Shown: positions 1 to 8,782, counted from the first letter of the stretch. The stretch: DNA of 64,000 nt from Paenibacillus pedocola (GCF_031599675.1 NZ_CP134223.1:3534001-3598000), one strand, 5' to 3'. Notes: generated from the letters alone by a model not told the origin. A program made the numbers and translations.

Positions 1-2
1 CT

Positions 3-881
3 TTTCTGCCCGATCTGGGTCCGGAAAAAGGCCGTGAGACTGTTAATAGCGTACAATCCGGCGACATTTATAAGCCAGAGGCTGACATTCAGGATCTTAC
101 GGTCACTGGTGGTCCCGGTGGTGAGGTGCGGGTGCGAATTCTCCGTCCGCAGAATACATCTGGCGATGCTCTCCCTGTAATTCTGTATATCCATGGCGCA
201 GGCTGGGTATTCGGCAACAGCCATACCCATGACCGGCTCATCCGTGAACTGGCTGTCGGTGCTGAAGCAGCTGTAGTATTCCCGGAATACAGCCTCTCTC
301 CGGAAGCCAAATATCCAACTGCTATCGAAGAAATCTATGCCGTGCTGGAATGGATTGCCCGGGACGGCGCTGAGTACGGACTGGACAGCGGAAAATTGAC
401 GGTAGCCGGTGACAGTGTCGGCGGTAACATGACAGCGGCCATTACACTGATGGCAAAAGAACGCAGCGGGCCGAAGATCGCCAAGCAGCTGCTCTTCTAT
501 CCGGTTACGGATGCCTCATTTGATACCGAATCCTATCACTTGTTCGCCGAGGGATATTTCCTCCAGCGGACAGGCATGCAGTGGTTCTGGGATCAGTACA
601 CTACTAGTCCCGAGGAACGCGCACAAATCACTGCCTCCCCTCTCCGTGCTAGTCTCGAGCAGCTTAGCGGTCTGCCGGAAGCCCTGATCATTACCGGAGA
701 AGCAGATGTACTCCGCGATGAGGGCGAAGCCTATGCCAATAAATTGCGTGAAGCTGGTGTGGCCGTAACGGCTGTGCGTTTCCAGGGTATCATCCATGAT
801 TTTGTTATGCTGAATGCACTGGCGGATACAGAGGCCAAAAAAGGCGCGTTGCTGCTGGCAACCGCTTGGCTGAAGCAATAA
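3..881 (+). CDS. alpha/beta hydrolase, HSL/acetyl-esterase type (5' end outside window)
   Basis: Carboxylester hydrolase of the hormone-sensitive-lipase type, probably cytoplasmic, acting on short acyl esters. The open frame runs from the left edge without a stop, so the N-terminus is missing; an internal ATG at 126 is not the true start. Visible motifs are the oxyanion-hole HGAGW (HGGGW in most relatives), the nucleophile elbow GDSVGG, an acid residue in EADVLRDEGEAYA and the catalytic His in IHDFVM. The order and spacing fit the family. A strong hairpin follows the stop, so the gene ends its transcription unit. The substrate cannot be told from sequence. Confidence 0.85.
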   Translation, partial: FLPDLGPEKGRETVNSVQSGDIYKPEADIQDLTVTGGPGGEVRVRILRPQNTSGDALPVILYIHGAGWVFGNSHTHDRLIRELAVGAEAAVVFPEYSLSPEAKYPTAIEEIYAVLEWIARDGAEYGLDSGKLTVAGDSVGGNMTAAITLMAKERSGPKIAKQLLFYPVTDASFDTESYHLFAEGYFLQRTGMQWFWDQYTTSPEERAQITASPLRASLEQLSGLPEALIITGEADVLRDEGEAYANKLREAGVAVTAVRFQGIIHDFVMLNALADTEAKKGALLLATAWLKQ

Positions 882-906
882 ATCCTGTCACTACAGATTA
901 TAATAG

Positions 907-947
907 CCTGGCCAGCCCGGAATTCTCCGAGGCTGACCAGGTTTTTT
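907..947 (+). terminator. rho-independent terminator of the alpha/beta hydrolase gene
   Basis: CCTGGCCAGCC pairs with GGCTGACCAGG (one mismatch) across a 13-base loop and is followed by TTTTTT. Confidence 0.8.
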
Positions 948-976
948 AGTGTGCCTATGAACTAAAATGACTTACT

Positions 977-1004
977 TGTTTACATATTTAATATTATGTT
1001 AACT
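977..1004 (+). repeat. dif-like Xer site 1
   Basis: 28-bp near-palindrome with dif geometry. Left arm TGTTTACATAT (977-987), centre TTAATA, right arm TTATGTTAACT (994-1004). The right arm fits the Firmicutes dif right-arm consensus TTATGTWAACT exactly (recalled from B. subtilis dif), and the left arm read outward fits 9 of 11. It lies between the hydrolase terminator and the PQQ-propeller gene. A transcription-factor operator is the main alternative, since it is about 60-80 bp upstream of the next start. Confidence 0.5.
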
Positions 1005-1087
1005 TTATAATGTTTTTCCATAATCAAGAAACTTTATTGTAATCAGGAAGTCTACTTCATATGAGAAGAACTAAGGAGTTGAGCTGC

Positions 1088-2419
1088 TTGTCAAAATCCA
1101 AACTTGGTCTTACAGCAATTCTGGCCTCCGGCCTGCTTGTTTACAGTATGGCTTCTATAACAGATGCCAGATCATCAATTATCAATCCTCTGAATACCCG
1201 CTCTGCCCTTTTCGCAGCTGCAAAGGCCTCCCCATCCTCAAAACCTGCAGCCATTCAAGTGCGCTGGCAGGCAAAAGCAGACGGAGGCGGATTCAGTGCC
1301 GGGAAACAGCCCGTCTCGAACGGCGTCATCTATTATTCAGCCAACAACATCCTATACGCCAAACATATCAGCACAGGCAAACTGCTCTGGTCTTATAGAA
1401 ATGCTGCCGATCCGCAAATTGTAACGAACAACTCAGTCTTTGTCTTCGCTAACAGTGATCATTTGCTGAAAATCTCCGCCACTACCGGCAAGCTGATCTG
1501 GAAGGTTAAGGTAGCCCGGCTCCCAATGGAAGTCGGCGGGCAAGCCCGTCTGATTAACGGAAAAGTAATTTTTGCCAATGAGCGCGGAGGCATTATCGCC
1601 TACAATCCAGTCTCAGGCAAGAAGCTGTGGGAAAATCCGAATATTCCCATGTACGCTGGAAGCATCTACGGTGAATATAAAGGGGTTCTAGTCGTATCCA
1701 GCACAGTCGATAATATCCGCTCGCAATTTTATGGTTTGGACCCGGCAACAGGTAAGAAGTTATGGAGAACCGAAGGGATATATAATCTCATCTCTGCAAA
1801 TGCAGAAAATTTCGTGCTGCAGAAGCGGTCCGTGGAGCAATACAAGACAGTAACGGCCCCTGTACAGGGCCATTTGCTTACTCTGGTACAATTGGACCCT
1901 GCAACCGGAAAAATAACAGGGGAGGAAAACTATCAGCCGCTGGATGATGTCAGACGAACAGGCAGCTTCTACACGTTTATCCAAAATCCTTATATCTATG
2001 CGGCAAGTGAAGATGCTGATCAGTCTGAAATTTCGCTTACCCGCTTTACACGCGGCCAGGGGGACTCCGCTGCTTCCAAAAGCTATGACGGATTCGGAAG
2101 CTGGGTTGCCGGCCCTGTGGAGGGAATGGCATTTTTCCAGCAAGGCACCAAATTAACTGGAGTCAATCTTGCAGATGACCGTATTGTAACGTTCAATTCC
2201 CCCTCCAGCAAGGTTGTCAAAGTGGAAAAGAAAGATCATTATGTATTTGCAAGCTATGAGGACGGCAAGTTCTCGGTCATGGATGCGGAGTCTGGAGCAT
2301 CGCTCGGCCAGTTTAACACCGGATTATCCTATACTTATTTCGGCAATGTAACCATTGATAACGGAACAGCGCTGATTCGGTTTGAAAGTAAACTGTTCGC
2401 AGTCTCTTTGCCGAAATAA
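1088..2419 (+). CDS. secreted PQQ-like beta-propeller protein
   Basis: Likely an exported eight-bladed-type propeller of the PQQ_2/BamB-like class; such domains act as scaffolds or, with PQQ, as dehydrogenases. Repeats of the form TGKLLW, TGKLIWK, SGKKLWE and TGKKLWR mark successive blades with the tryptophan-docking pattern. A signal peptide is clear: KSK, then a hydrophobic stretch LGLTAILASGLLVYSMAS, then a polar region. I chose TTG 1088 because AAGGAG lies 9 nt upstream; ATG 1061 in the same frame has only a weaker AGGAAG and would lengthen the N-region by nine residues. No PQQ biosynthesis genes or dehydrogenase partner are adjacent, so cofactor binding is unproven. A bidirectional terminator follows. 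The true ligand or partner is unknown. Confidence 0.8.
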   Translation: MSKSKLGLTAILASGLLVYSMASITDARSSIINPLNTRSALFAAAKASPSSKPAAIQVRWQAKADGGGFSAGKQPVSNGVIYYSANNILYAKHISTGKLLWSYRNAADPQIVTNNSVFVFANSDHLLKISATTGKLIWKVKVARLPMEVGGQARLINGKVIFANERGGIIAYNPVSGKKLWENPNIPMYAGSIYGEYKGVLVVSSTVDNIRSQFYGLDPATGKKLWRTEGIYNLISANAENFVLQKRSVEQYKTVTAPVQGHLLTLVQLDPATGKITGEENYQPLDDVRRTGSFYTFIQNPYIYAASEDADQSEISLTRFTRGQGDSAASKSYDGFGSWVAGPVEGMAFFQQGTKLTGVNLADDRIVTFNSPSSKVVKVEKKDHYVFASYEDGKFSVMDAESGASLGQFNTGLSYTYFGNVTIDNGTALIRFESKLFAVSLPK

Positions 2420-2422
2420 AAG

Positions 2423-2449
2423 AAAAGGACTTCCCTCGGAAGTCCTTTT
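2423..2449. terminator. bidirectional terminator between convergent genes
   Basis: Perfect 12-bp stem AAAAGGACTTCC / GGAAGTCCTTTT with a CTC loop, flanked by A and T runs usable from both strands. Confidence 0.9.
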
Positions 2450-2455
2450 AACTGT

Positions 2456-3682
2456 CTATCGAATCGACCGCAAATATTCCCCTATTCTTCGGGCAGCCTC
2501 AAGAAGCCGTGCTTCATCCTCAACTAGGGCAATTCTTACAAAGCCTTCCCCTCGTGCCCCAAAAGCATCGCCAGGGATGACCACCACGCCGCTCTTCAGC
2601 ACCAGCTCATGTGCAAACTGCCGTGACCGTCCCTCCAGTTCTGTAAAAGCGTATCCTTCAGGCAGCGGTGCCCAGATGAACATCGTTGCAGCGGGACTGG
2701 GAACGGCCCATCCTTCTCTGGTTAGCGCTTCAACAAAAAGATTCCGCCGGCGCTCATAGAGCGGGGCCACCTCAAGCTGGCCATCCCCCTGCATCGCCAG
2801 CTCCAGCGCCAGCACCGCAGCTTCTTGCACCGGATTGAACACACCATAATCTACATTGCTTTTTAGCTCCCTAAGTGCTCCAACGGCTTCACGGTTGCCA
2901 GTCATAAAACCGATACGGCAGCCGGCCATATTAAAGCTTTTGGAAAAGGAATGGAACTCCACTGCCGTATGTATTGCTTCAGGCACCTGCAGAATGCTTA
3001 TCGGGCGGTAACCACCAAATCCCATCTCGGAATAGGCGAGATCATGAATGATCAGTACATCCCATTTGTGCGCGTATGTAACCAGCTTCTCCATATAAGC
3101 CAGGTCTACGGTTACTGAAATCGGATTTCCGGGGAAGCTGAGCAGAATAAAGACCGCTTCCTGCCATACTGCCTCCGGTATGCTGTCCAAATCCGGCAGG
3201 AACGCATTTTCCTCGAGCAACGGAAGCGGCCAGGCTCTAACTCCGGCTAATGCCAGCGCTCCTGTATAAATCGGATAACCCGGGTCAGGTACAATCGCGA
3301 GGTCACCCGGATTACATAATGCTAAGGCGAGATGGGCCAAGCCATCCTGCGAACCCATTAACGACACCAGCTCTTCCTCCGGGTCAACCTCTACCCCAAA
3401 CCGCCAGTTCATCCACTCCGCTGCCCGCTTACGGAATTTAGCACTTCCTTTGGAAGCCGGATAAGCATAACTATCCTCTCTAAGCACTGCCGCACTTAAA
3501 GCTTGGCGAATTTCTGGAGCTGGCGCCTGATCGGGGCTGCCGATTCCGAGATCAATCACATCCAGACCTGAACTCCGTGCTTCCTCCTTCCAGCTGGCTA
3601 CCTCCGAAAATATCGATGAGCCTAAATGTGAAAGCTTGTCCGATCTCCATTTTTGCCTGGAGGCTGCTTTGTCTGTTTTCAA
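2456..3682 (-). CDS. PLP-dependent class I/II aminotransferase (DapL/PatA-like)
   Basis: Fold-type I aminotransferase, cytoplasmic. The N-terminal half has LGIGSPDQAP and the YPASKGSAKFR segment typical of the LL-diaminopimelate/aspartate aminotransferase branch. PDPGYPIY follows, then a conserved N in FPGNPISV, and the Schiff-base lysine in SFSKSFNMAGCR. The C-terminal VIPGDAFG and RIAL are also present. At 408 residues it has family length. The start is TTG 3682 with GGTGGAG just upstream. Relatives are often annotated as LL-diaminopimelate aminotransferase, but substrate assignment inside this group is unreliable, so I give no gene symbol. The gene stands alone, convergent with the propeller gene. 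Confidence 0.85.
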   Translation of the reverse strand: MKTDKAASRQKWRSDKLSHLGSSIFSEVASWKEEARSSGLDVIDLGIGSPDQAPAPEIRQALSAAVLREDSYAYPASKGSAKFRKRAAEWMNWRFGVEVDPEEELVSLMGSQDGLAHLALALCNPGDLAIVPDPGYPIYTGALALAGVRAWPLPLLEENAFLPDLDSIPEAVWQEAVFILLSFPGNPISVTVDLAYMEKLVTYAHKWDVLIIHDLAYSEMGFGGYRPISILQVPEAIHTAVEFHSFSKSFNMAGCRIGFMTGNREAVGALRELKSNVDYGVFNPVQEAAVLALELAMQGDGQLEVAPLYERRRNLFVEALTREGWAVPSPAATMFIWAPLPEGYAFTELEGRSRQFAHELVLKSGVVVIPGDAFGARGEGFVRIALVEDEARLLEAARRIGEYLRSIR

Positions 3683-3835
3683 AACTCTCCACCTGCCTGT
3701 TTTTGAATCATTATAGCATGGGTCGGGAATAGATGGGGTAGGCCAGTTATCAGATGGTATAAAATAGTAATTTCCACTCTTTTTTAACCAGGCACTTGTG
3801 CGTGAACTGTAATTAAAATTGATTTAAGGTGAAAT

Positions 3836-3866
3836 AGCGTATAATTTATGTTATACGCTGTTTTTT
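3836..3866 (+). terminator. palindrome with T-tract (terminator or operator)
   Basis: Perfect 9-bp arms AGCGTATAA / TTATACGCT around TTTATG, followed by GTTTTTT. It could end an unseen short transcript. It lies in the 350-bp gap upstream of the XRE gene, with no gene directly before it on this strand. Confidence 0.5.
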
Positions 3867-3945
3867 CAGCCCAAAATGAGCTGCTTTTTGACCAAAATGA
3901 CGAGCCATTTAAACAGGCGATACTCTTAATAACTTTCTCAACAAA

Positions 3946-3965
3946 ATGGAAAGCAGGCTTTACAT
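3946..3965 (+). promoter_or_regulatory. XRE operator-like palindrome, upstream copy
   Basis: ATGGAAAG-CAGG-CTTTACAT, the same inverted motif as at 3992-4011 with one mismatch. Its right arm overlaps the -35 TTTACA of the predicted promoter. Confidence 0.6.
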
Positions 3966-3987
3966 TTATTGTTTTTAATGATATTTT
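3959..3987 (+). promoter_or_regulatory. SigA-type promoter of the XRE operon
   Basis: -35 TTTACA (3959-3964), 17-bp spacer, -10 TATTTT (3982-3987). It lies between, and partly overlaps, two operator-like palindromes. Confidence 0.55.
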
Positions 3988-3991
3988 AATT

Positions 3992-4011
3992 ATGGAAAGC
4001 ATACTTTCCAT
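3992..4011 (+). promoter_or_regulatory. XRE operator-like palindrome, downstream copy
   Basis: Perfect palindrome ATGGAAAG-CATA-CTTTCCAT at the expected transcription start, 46 bp from the upstream copy. This placement suits autorepression by the following regulator. Confidence 0.65.
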
Positions 4012-4032
4012 CTTACGCAGTGAGGTGATTCT

Positions 4033-4236
4033 TTGAAAAACAGGCTTGAGGAAATACGCAAACAGCACGGTATTAAGCAGGAGGAGCTTGCAGCAGCGCT
4101 TGAGGTATCCAGACAGACGATCGGCTCGCTCGAAAATGGGAGATACAACCCTTCCATCATTTTAGCTTTCAAAATCGCCCGTTATTTCAACCTGTCCGTT
4201 GAGGAGATTTTTATCTACGAGGAGGAACAGAAATGA
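4033..4236 (+). CDS. XRE-family helix-turn-helix regulator
   Basis: Small DNA-binding regulator of 67 residues, almost entirely one HTH_3 domain. The helix-turn-helix reads QEELAAALEVSRQTIGSLENGR, followed by YNPSIILAFKIARYFNLSVEEIF, the pattern of the YozG/YgzD group in Firmicutes. The start is TTG 4033 after GAGGTGA. The stop overlaps the ATG of the next gene, so the two are translationally coupled. Two copies of the palindrome ATGGAAAG-N4-CTTTCCAT flank the promoter, so it probably represses its own operon. In related pairs the regulator is held with a small membrane protein of unknown function. Confidence 0.85.
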   Translation: MKNRLEEIRKQHGIKQEELAAALEVSRQTIGSLENGRYNPSIILAFKIARYFNLSVEEIFIYEEEQK

Positions 4237-4649
4237 GAAGATCATCGGCTTTCTACGCAGTACTGCTGTTCATCGGAATCTGCGCAATTGCAGCAAGCTT
4301 CTTTTTTAACAATGAGGAATTCAAGGCTCTCTCGGGTACGTTGATCGGCATCGGGGCGGGCAGTGCAGGGGTTAGCATATCCAGTTTATTAATGAACCGT
4401 GCAGCACGCAAAAACCCTGAGCTTGAAAAGCAGGCCGCCATCGATTATAACGATGAACGGAATACGGTTATCCGTAACCGGGCCAAAGCCAAGGCTGCAG
4501 ACATCACGCAATGGCTGATCATGGGGATCGCCTATATTACGATTCTTATTTCAGCCCCTTTATGGGTGACACTTGCTGTAGTTGTAGTATTTTTGATTTA
4601 CCATTTCATGAGTCATTATCTGATGGTTCAATACCAGAAAAGTATGTAA
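4233..4649 (+). CDS. small integral membrane protein, partner of the XRE regulator
   Basis: 138 residues with about four membrane segments: roughly 5-25, 33-53, 88-106 and 108-128. A charged loop between the second and third pairs contains YNDERNTVIRNRAKAKA. That loop resembles the DERxxxIxxxA signature of small membrane proteins next to XRE regulators (DUF2178-like), but I cannot confirm the family by eye. It overlaps the regulator gene by 4 nt (ATGA), so the two are coupled. The function is unknown; the arrangement suggests a stress- or envelope-responsive pair. Confidence 0.75.
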   Translation: MRRSSAFYAVLLFIGICAIAASFFFNNEEFKALSGTLIGIGAGSAGVSISSLLMNRAARKNPELEKQAAIDYNDERNTVIRNRAKAKAADITQWLIMGIAYITILISAPLWVTLAVVVVFLIYHFMSHYLMVQYQKSM

Positions 4650-4655
4650 AACACT

Positions 4656-4700
4656 GCAGCGCCAGCCCGCAGGTCAATGATACCTAACGGCTGGCGCTGC
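4656..4700. terminator. hairpin between convergent genes
   Basis: 12-bp perfect stem GCAGCGCCAGCC / GGCTGGCGCTGC with a 21-base loop. T-tracts are weak on both sides. Confidence 0.6.
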
Positions 4701-4722
4701 CTGTGCTTCAGTTGTTAAACCG

Positions 4723-5298
4723 CTAATTCCACAATCTGATAACATCAACCAGCTCAGCCCCGTTAAAATCCAGCCTGTATACATCCGGTTTAGACATGTT
4801 TAGCAGGAAATCCAAATCGTACTTTTTGTCATAATGATTCATAATCAAAGTCATTACGGCTCCATGTGTGCCTAAAGCTATCTTCCGTCCGTCATAATTC
4901 TTTAATAACTCATCTAAAACGGTTACAGCCCGGCTCTGACATTCGGCATTCGATTCTCCCCCCGACAAAGAAAAATCAGGATCAATAAAAGACTTCGCCA
5001 ATAGTGGAATTAACTCCTCATCAGGCAAGCGTTTATCTTCATTTAAGAAGATTCTTTCTTTGAGGTCTTCGTATAACAGCACCTCTCGGCCGCTGGCACC
5101 AGCCAAATCCTCGATGGTTAGAATCGCCCTTAGATAAGGGCTTGAGACAAAAACCTCTATATCTTCTTGTTTCAATAAATCAGTTACTTGAAGTGCGTCC
5201 CTTTTCCCTTTTTCCGTCAAACCTCTGGTTCTTTCGTTTGTGCTGCTCTCATTCATAGGTGATTCACCATGTCTTACCATATAAACCGAAGTGTGCAT
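4723..5298 (-). CDS. histidine phosphatase family protein
   Basis: Phosphatase or phosphoglycerate-mutase-like enzyme of 191 residues. The catalytic motif VRHGESP is near residue 8. LTEKGKRDA and VSSPYLRA supply the second phosphate-binding arginine, and GTHGAVM near residue 143 supplies the second histidine. These are the hallmarks of branch 1 of the superfamily. The start is ATG 5298, preceded by AGGAGGAAGCT. The gene is monocistronic. Substrates in this group include sugar phosphates and nucleotides; nothing here narrows it. Confidence 0.85.
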   Translation of the reverse strand: MHTSVYMVRHGESPMNESSTNERTRGLTEKGKRDALQVTDLLKQEDIEVFVSSPYLRAILTIEDLAGASGREVLLYEDLKERIFLNEDKRLPDEELIPLLAKSFIDPDFSLSGGESNAECQSRAVTVLDELLKNYDGRKIALGTHGAVMTLIMNHYDKKYDLDFLLNMSKPDVYRLDFNGAELVDVIRLWN

Positions 5299-5447
5299 AG
5301 CTTCCTCCTGATATATATTTTTTCGGATGATTAATGAAATACAACTTTCACACTATATTAGAAATAACTGGTATGTCAATGTGGAAAGTACTAGTCTTGC
5401 CAGGACAGGCATAGGATAGGGTATTACGAGTGAAGGTGGGAAACCTT

Positions 5448-5615
5448 ATGTCCAAGAATAAACGCGGCAAAGCACTCTGGCGGATGCCGTCCCGCAGCAG
5501 AGGAACCTGTCCAATCTGTGGAAGCACACGGATTAAACTGCTCTATATCGGCAAAAGTGCCGACGGCGGCAAGCTAGATGTCTGCAAAAAGTGTGACGGC
5601 AAGCAGGCGGTTTAA
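5448..5615 (+). CDS. small zinc-ribbon protein
   Basis: 55-residue basic protein with one zinc-ribbon. CPIC near residues 21-24 and CKKC near 46-49 make a four-cysteine site. The N-terminus KNKRGKALWR is strongly basic, which fits RNA or ribosome binding; this is inference only. ATG 5448 is chosen because AAGGTGGG lies 8 nt upstream. An in-frame GTG at 5430 has no ribosome binding site. A terminator follows. Confidence 0.7.
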   Translation: MSKNKRGKALWRMPSRSRGTCPICGSTRIKLLYIGKSADGGKLDVCKKCDGKQAV

Positions 5616-5659
5616 TCTCTAAGCCCTGCTTAACGCAGGCTGTGTATAGCACTCATAAT

Positions 5660-5693
5660 AAAGGGGAGCACCGTTTTGTACGGTACTCCCCTT
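5660..5693. terminator. terminator between convergent genes
   Basis: AAAGGGGAG and CCG pair with CGG and CTCCCCTTT around TTTTGTA; usable in either direction. Confidence 0.8.
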
Positions 5694-5704
5694 TATGATT
5701 ACAT

Positions 5705-6700
5705 TCAAGTAAAATCCTGCAATTCATGCTGAGGTACCCAGTTGCGTATGCCGTTATCCTCCAGAATCCCTAAGGTCACATCCGAAATATGCGGATCAGC
5801 CAGCAGCTTGTCCCTCACCTGGAACTTGATATCGTCTGCATCAGCCAGCGATAAGCCCCGCCGCAGCTCGATCAGGCCTTCTACATGATAATAACGCCCC
5901 TCCTGCAGAATCCGCATCTGAAAAATATCAGTAACCTGCGGCTCGCCGAAGATGATCTTCGCTATCTTATCTTCGATTTCCGGTGGAGCGGCAACACCGA
6001 TCAGTCCAACCATATTGTCATAACCTACACGGAAGGCTACCCCGATCATCATAAAAGCAATTAAAATGCTCGTGATTCCGTCAAGCAGATGAAAATCACT
6101 CAGCGCGGTGACTAGTACGGCAATCATGGCCAGCAGCCCCCCTGTTGTTGCCACCAGATCTTCATAGTAGACAAGCCGGGTCGGGGGAGCCGCCCGTTTC
6201 ACATTTTTGAGTGACACTGTAAGCTTGCCCAAGCCCTTGGCATCAACCCGTGCTTCATGCAGCACTTCGTTCATCGCCTTCACCCACACAAAACCGTCCG
6301 CGGCAATCGACAGCAGCAGGACCAGCACATTGATCCAATAACCGCTGCTCTCCTCTACAGGATGCTTCAGCAGATGGAACCCTTCCAGCATCGTTTCATA
6401 CGCCATAACCGTAACGACAATGACCGCGACCATGCAGAACAGGTTGATAACCCGTCCGAAGCCGTCGGGGAAGCGGCGCGTGGGCCTTTTCTCCGCCAGC
6501 ACACTGCCCGTAAAAACAAACATCTGATTGACGGCATCGGCAATCGAATGCATCATGGTTGCGAACATCGAACCGCTTCCGGTCAGAGCAAAAGCAGCCC
6601 CTTTAACTATTGCAATACAAGTATTGCCTATAGCTGCCGATCCTGAGGATCTGTTGCCTTTTTTGATCAAGCTTCCAATCGTTTCGCGTTTCTCGTCCAT
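5705..6700 (-). CDS. cation diffusion facilitator transporter, ZnT9-like branch
   Basis: Membrane transporter of the CDF family, about 331 residues with roughly six membrane helices and a C-terminal cytoplasmic ferredoxin-like domain (about residue 235 on). Helix 2 keeps a CDF HxxxD motif (HSIADAVNQ). The equivalent site in helix 5 reads YYEDLVATTGG, with E-D in place of the usual H/DxxxD, as in the eukaryotic ZnT9-like branch. The metal and direction of transport are therefore uncertain. I start at ATG 6700, which follows AAGGAGG by 11 nt; an in-frame start at 6778 would add 26 poorly conserved residues. The gene is alone on its strand. Confidence 0.8.
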   Translation of the reverse strand: MDEKRETIGSLIKKGNRSSGSAAIGNTCIAIVKGAAFALTGSGSMFATMMHSIADAVNQMFVFTGSVLAEKRPTRRFPDGFGRVINLFCMVAVIVVTVMAYETMLEGFHLLKHPVEESSGYWINVLVLLLSIAADGFVWVKAMNEVLHEARVDAKGLGKLTVSLKNVKRAAPPTRLVYYEDLVATTGGLLAMIAVLVTALSDFHLLDGITSILIAFMMIGVAFRVGYDNMVGLIGVAAPPEIEDKIAKIIFGEPQVTDIFQMRILQEGRYYHVEGLIELRRGLSLADADDIKFQVRDKLLADPHISDVTLGILEDNGIRNWVPQHELQDFT

Positions 6701-6862
6701 AATTCTGGCAGCCTCCTTGCGCATTTGTCCATTTACCGGCACATCCGCACCGCAAATGATATCCGATTTGTTGTCCACTCAACCTATGTACTTATTTAAC
6801 CTTGTGAGGGCAAATCCTATCACTTGCATATAGAGGAGACTGTCATCAACTGCAGCACTCCT

Positions 6863-8641
6863 TTACTGGAATCCCGTTTTAATCCACAGTCTGGAAATAT
6901 CGAGGAATCCGAAGGATCCGGTGTGCAGGCCGAATAAACTCTGATTTAGCTGCGCTCTTTTGTTCATATGGCATCCATAGAGTAGCCATGCATTGTCGCG
7001 GAGAACGTCTTCCATTTGCTCGAGCAGGCGGCATCTGCCATCTTCAGGCAGCTCTGCAAAGTGCTCAAGCTCTTGCTCTATTCTGTCGCGCTGGCTGTCT
7101 TCCAGCAACACATGAAGATGATTAGACTTGTTCACAAAATAATTAATCATCCCCCACTGCCAGTCATCCTCCAGCACTTCTTCCGCAAACACAAAATCAG
7201 CCTGGCACATGATTTCTTTCAGGTTATAATCCTGGTAATCCAGCAGTCTGAATTGCAGGCCAATCTCGGCTCCGCGCCGCTGAAGCCATTCCGCTTCCTC
7301 CCGCTCATCTTTCTTGCGAAGATATCCAAGGATAATGACTTCACCGCTATAGCCGCTTAAATCAAGCAGCTGTTTCGCCTGTTCAAGTGAAGGTTCAACC
7401 CATGTGCTCTTCCGGCTTCTCCAGGGAAGGAAGCTGTCAGCAGGGGTAATCCGGTTACCTCCGAGTTCTCTGATCAACGCAAGCGGGTGATATAGAAGTC
7501 TCATTGCCTGACGAAAATGAAGATTGTGCTGAAATCCATTTTTGCGGAAATTGGAGAGGATGTATCTGCATCCCAGGGCCGGATAGTCAATGCTGTTATT
7601 AGTACATGGCTCCGAGGACGGGCGGAATTCCTCTACTTCCGGAAGCTGGTAATGGCGTTCACTGGCCCTCTGATCCGGCAAATACCAGATCTCAACCCGG
7701 TCCAGGAGTGGCCGGATGCCGTAATAATCATCAAATGCAGCAAGCACCAGAACATCATCACTCAGATTCATCACCCGGTATGGCCCCGTTCCGAGTGGTT
7801 TTTCCGCAGAAAACTCCACATCACAGGGAAGAACCGACATATAGATTGAACTCAGCAGGTGCAGGAAAAAGCGGTTTGGCCTGGACAGATCAAAGCGGAT
7901 ACGGTGATCCCCTAGCAGCTCCACACCAGAAATGTGACGGAAGTGCCACAAGGCCGGACTATTCCGATCCTTTAGGCTCTGCAGCGTCTCCTTGACATCC
8001 CTGGCTGTCATGACCCGGCCATGATGGAACCGCACACCTTTGCGCAGATAAAAAATATAACTGGTATAGGTCTCATTCACTTCCCACATGTGGGCCAGAG
8101 CCGGTAAAAACCTGCCGCCGGATGGTTCATAAGTCACCAGTGTGCTGTACATTTGACTGATCAGAAAGGCTTCAAAAGCGGTATATACACAGGAAGGGTC
8201 CAGCCTCTGCATATGCCGGTTGCGTGAGATCCGCAGGACATCAAGACCCTCTGTCGATTCAGTCTCACTGTGATAGCCCATTTGTTTGTTCAGCATGGTC
8301 AACAGTCTTTCCTTCAAAGGGCCGTTTACCTCAGGCAGACCGATCAGGTCTATGCCCTGCTTAATCTTCCCCCTGCCGATAAGCTCCTGCAGAGCATCTT
8401 CCAGTACCTCATCCACGCTGCGTACAAAGGTCAGTTCGGAAATATGGCCTCTGCCTCTTCCCGGCTGCCAGTGAATAAACGACTTTTCTTCAAGCTTGCG
8501 CAGGATAAACTTCACATTCCGCGGGGTGCAGCAAAGAACCAGTGCCAGCTGTTCAATACTTACCATCAGGGGCTCATGTATTCTAAAAGGGGTATTAATC
8601 TCGGCGGCCAACCGGAGAAAATGAGAGATGTTGTTATCCAA
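6863..8641 (-). CDS. SgrR-family transcriptional regulator with solute-binding domain
   Basis: About 592 residues. The N-terminal winged-helix of SgrR type (about 20-110, including EQLALVLCCTPRNVKFILRKLEEKSFIHWQPGRGRG) is fused to an extracytoplasmic-type oligopeptide-binding domain (SBP_bac_5, about 160-500, e.g. RFHHGRVMTARDVKETLQSL and GTGPYRV). No signal peptide is present, so the protein is cytoplasmic and the binding domain probably senses a ligand. I chose TTG 8641 because AAAGGAG ends 8 nt upstream; the in-frame GTG at 8650 sits inside that ribosome binding site. It is divergent from an MFS transporter, which it probably controls, as SgrR does for SetA in enterobacteria. Confidence 0.85.
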   Translation of the reverse strand: MDNNISHFLRLAAEINTPFRIHEPLMVSIEQLALVLCCTPRNVKFILRKLEEKSFIHWQPGRGRGHISELTFVRSVDEVLEDALQELIGRGKIKQGIDLIGLPEVNGPLKERLLTMLNKQMGYHSETESTEGLDVLRISRNRHMQRLDPSCVYTAFEAFLISQMYSTLVTYEPSGGRFLPALAHMWEVNETYTSYIFYLRKGVRFHHGRVMTARDVKETLQSLKDRNSPALWHFRHISGVELLGDHRIRFDLSRPNRFFLHLLSSIYMSVLPCDVEFSAEKPLGTGPYRVMNLSDDVLVLAAFDDYYGIRPLLDRVEIWYLPDQRASERHYQLPEVEEFRPSSEPCTNNSIDYPALGCRYILSNFRKNGFQHNLHFRQAMRLLYHPLALIRELGGNRITPADSFLPWRSRKSTWVEPSLEQAKQLLDLSGYSGEVIILGYLRKKDEREEAEWLQRRGAEIGLQFRLLDYQDYNLKEIMCQADFVFAEEVLEDDWQWGMINYFVNKSNHLHVLLEDSQRDRIEQELEHFAELPEDGRCRLLEQMEDVLRDNAWLLYGCHMNKRAQLNQSLFGLHTGSFGFLDISRLWIKTGFQ

Positions 8642-8782
8642 GATTATCACTCCTTTAAAGGTGAAAGGGATTGTGGAAAACTTACACTTTTACTTCCCCC
8701 TTTTATCATTACAATTATACATAACAAAGCGTTGATTAACAGTCCCAAAAATCCGAAAACAGACTAGGAGATCTACAAGCTT

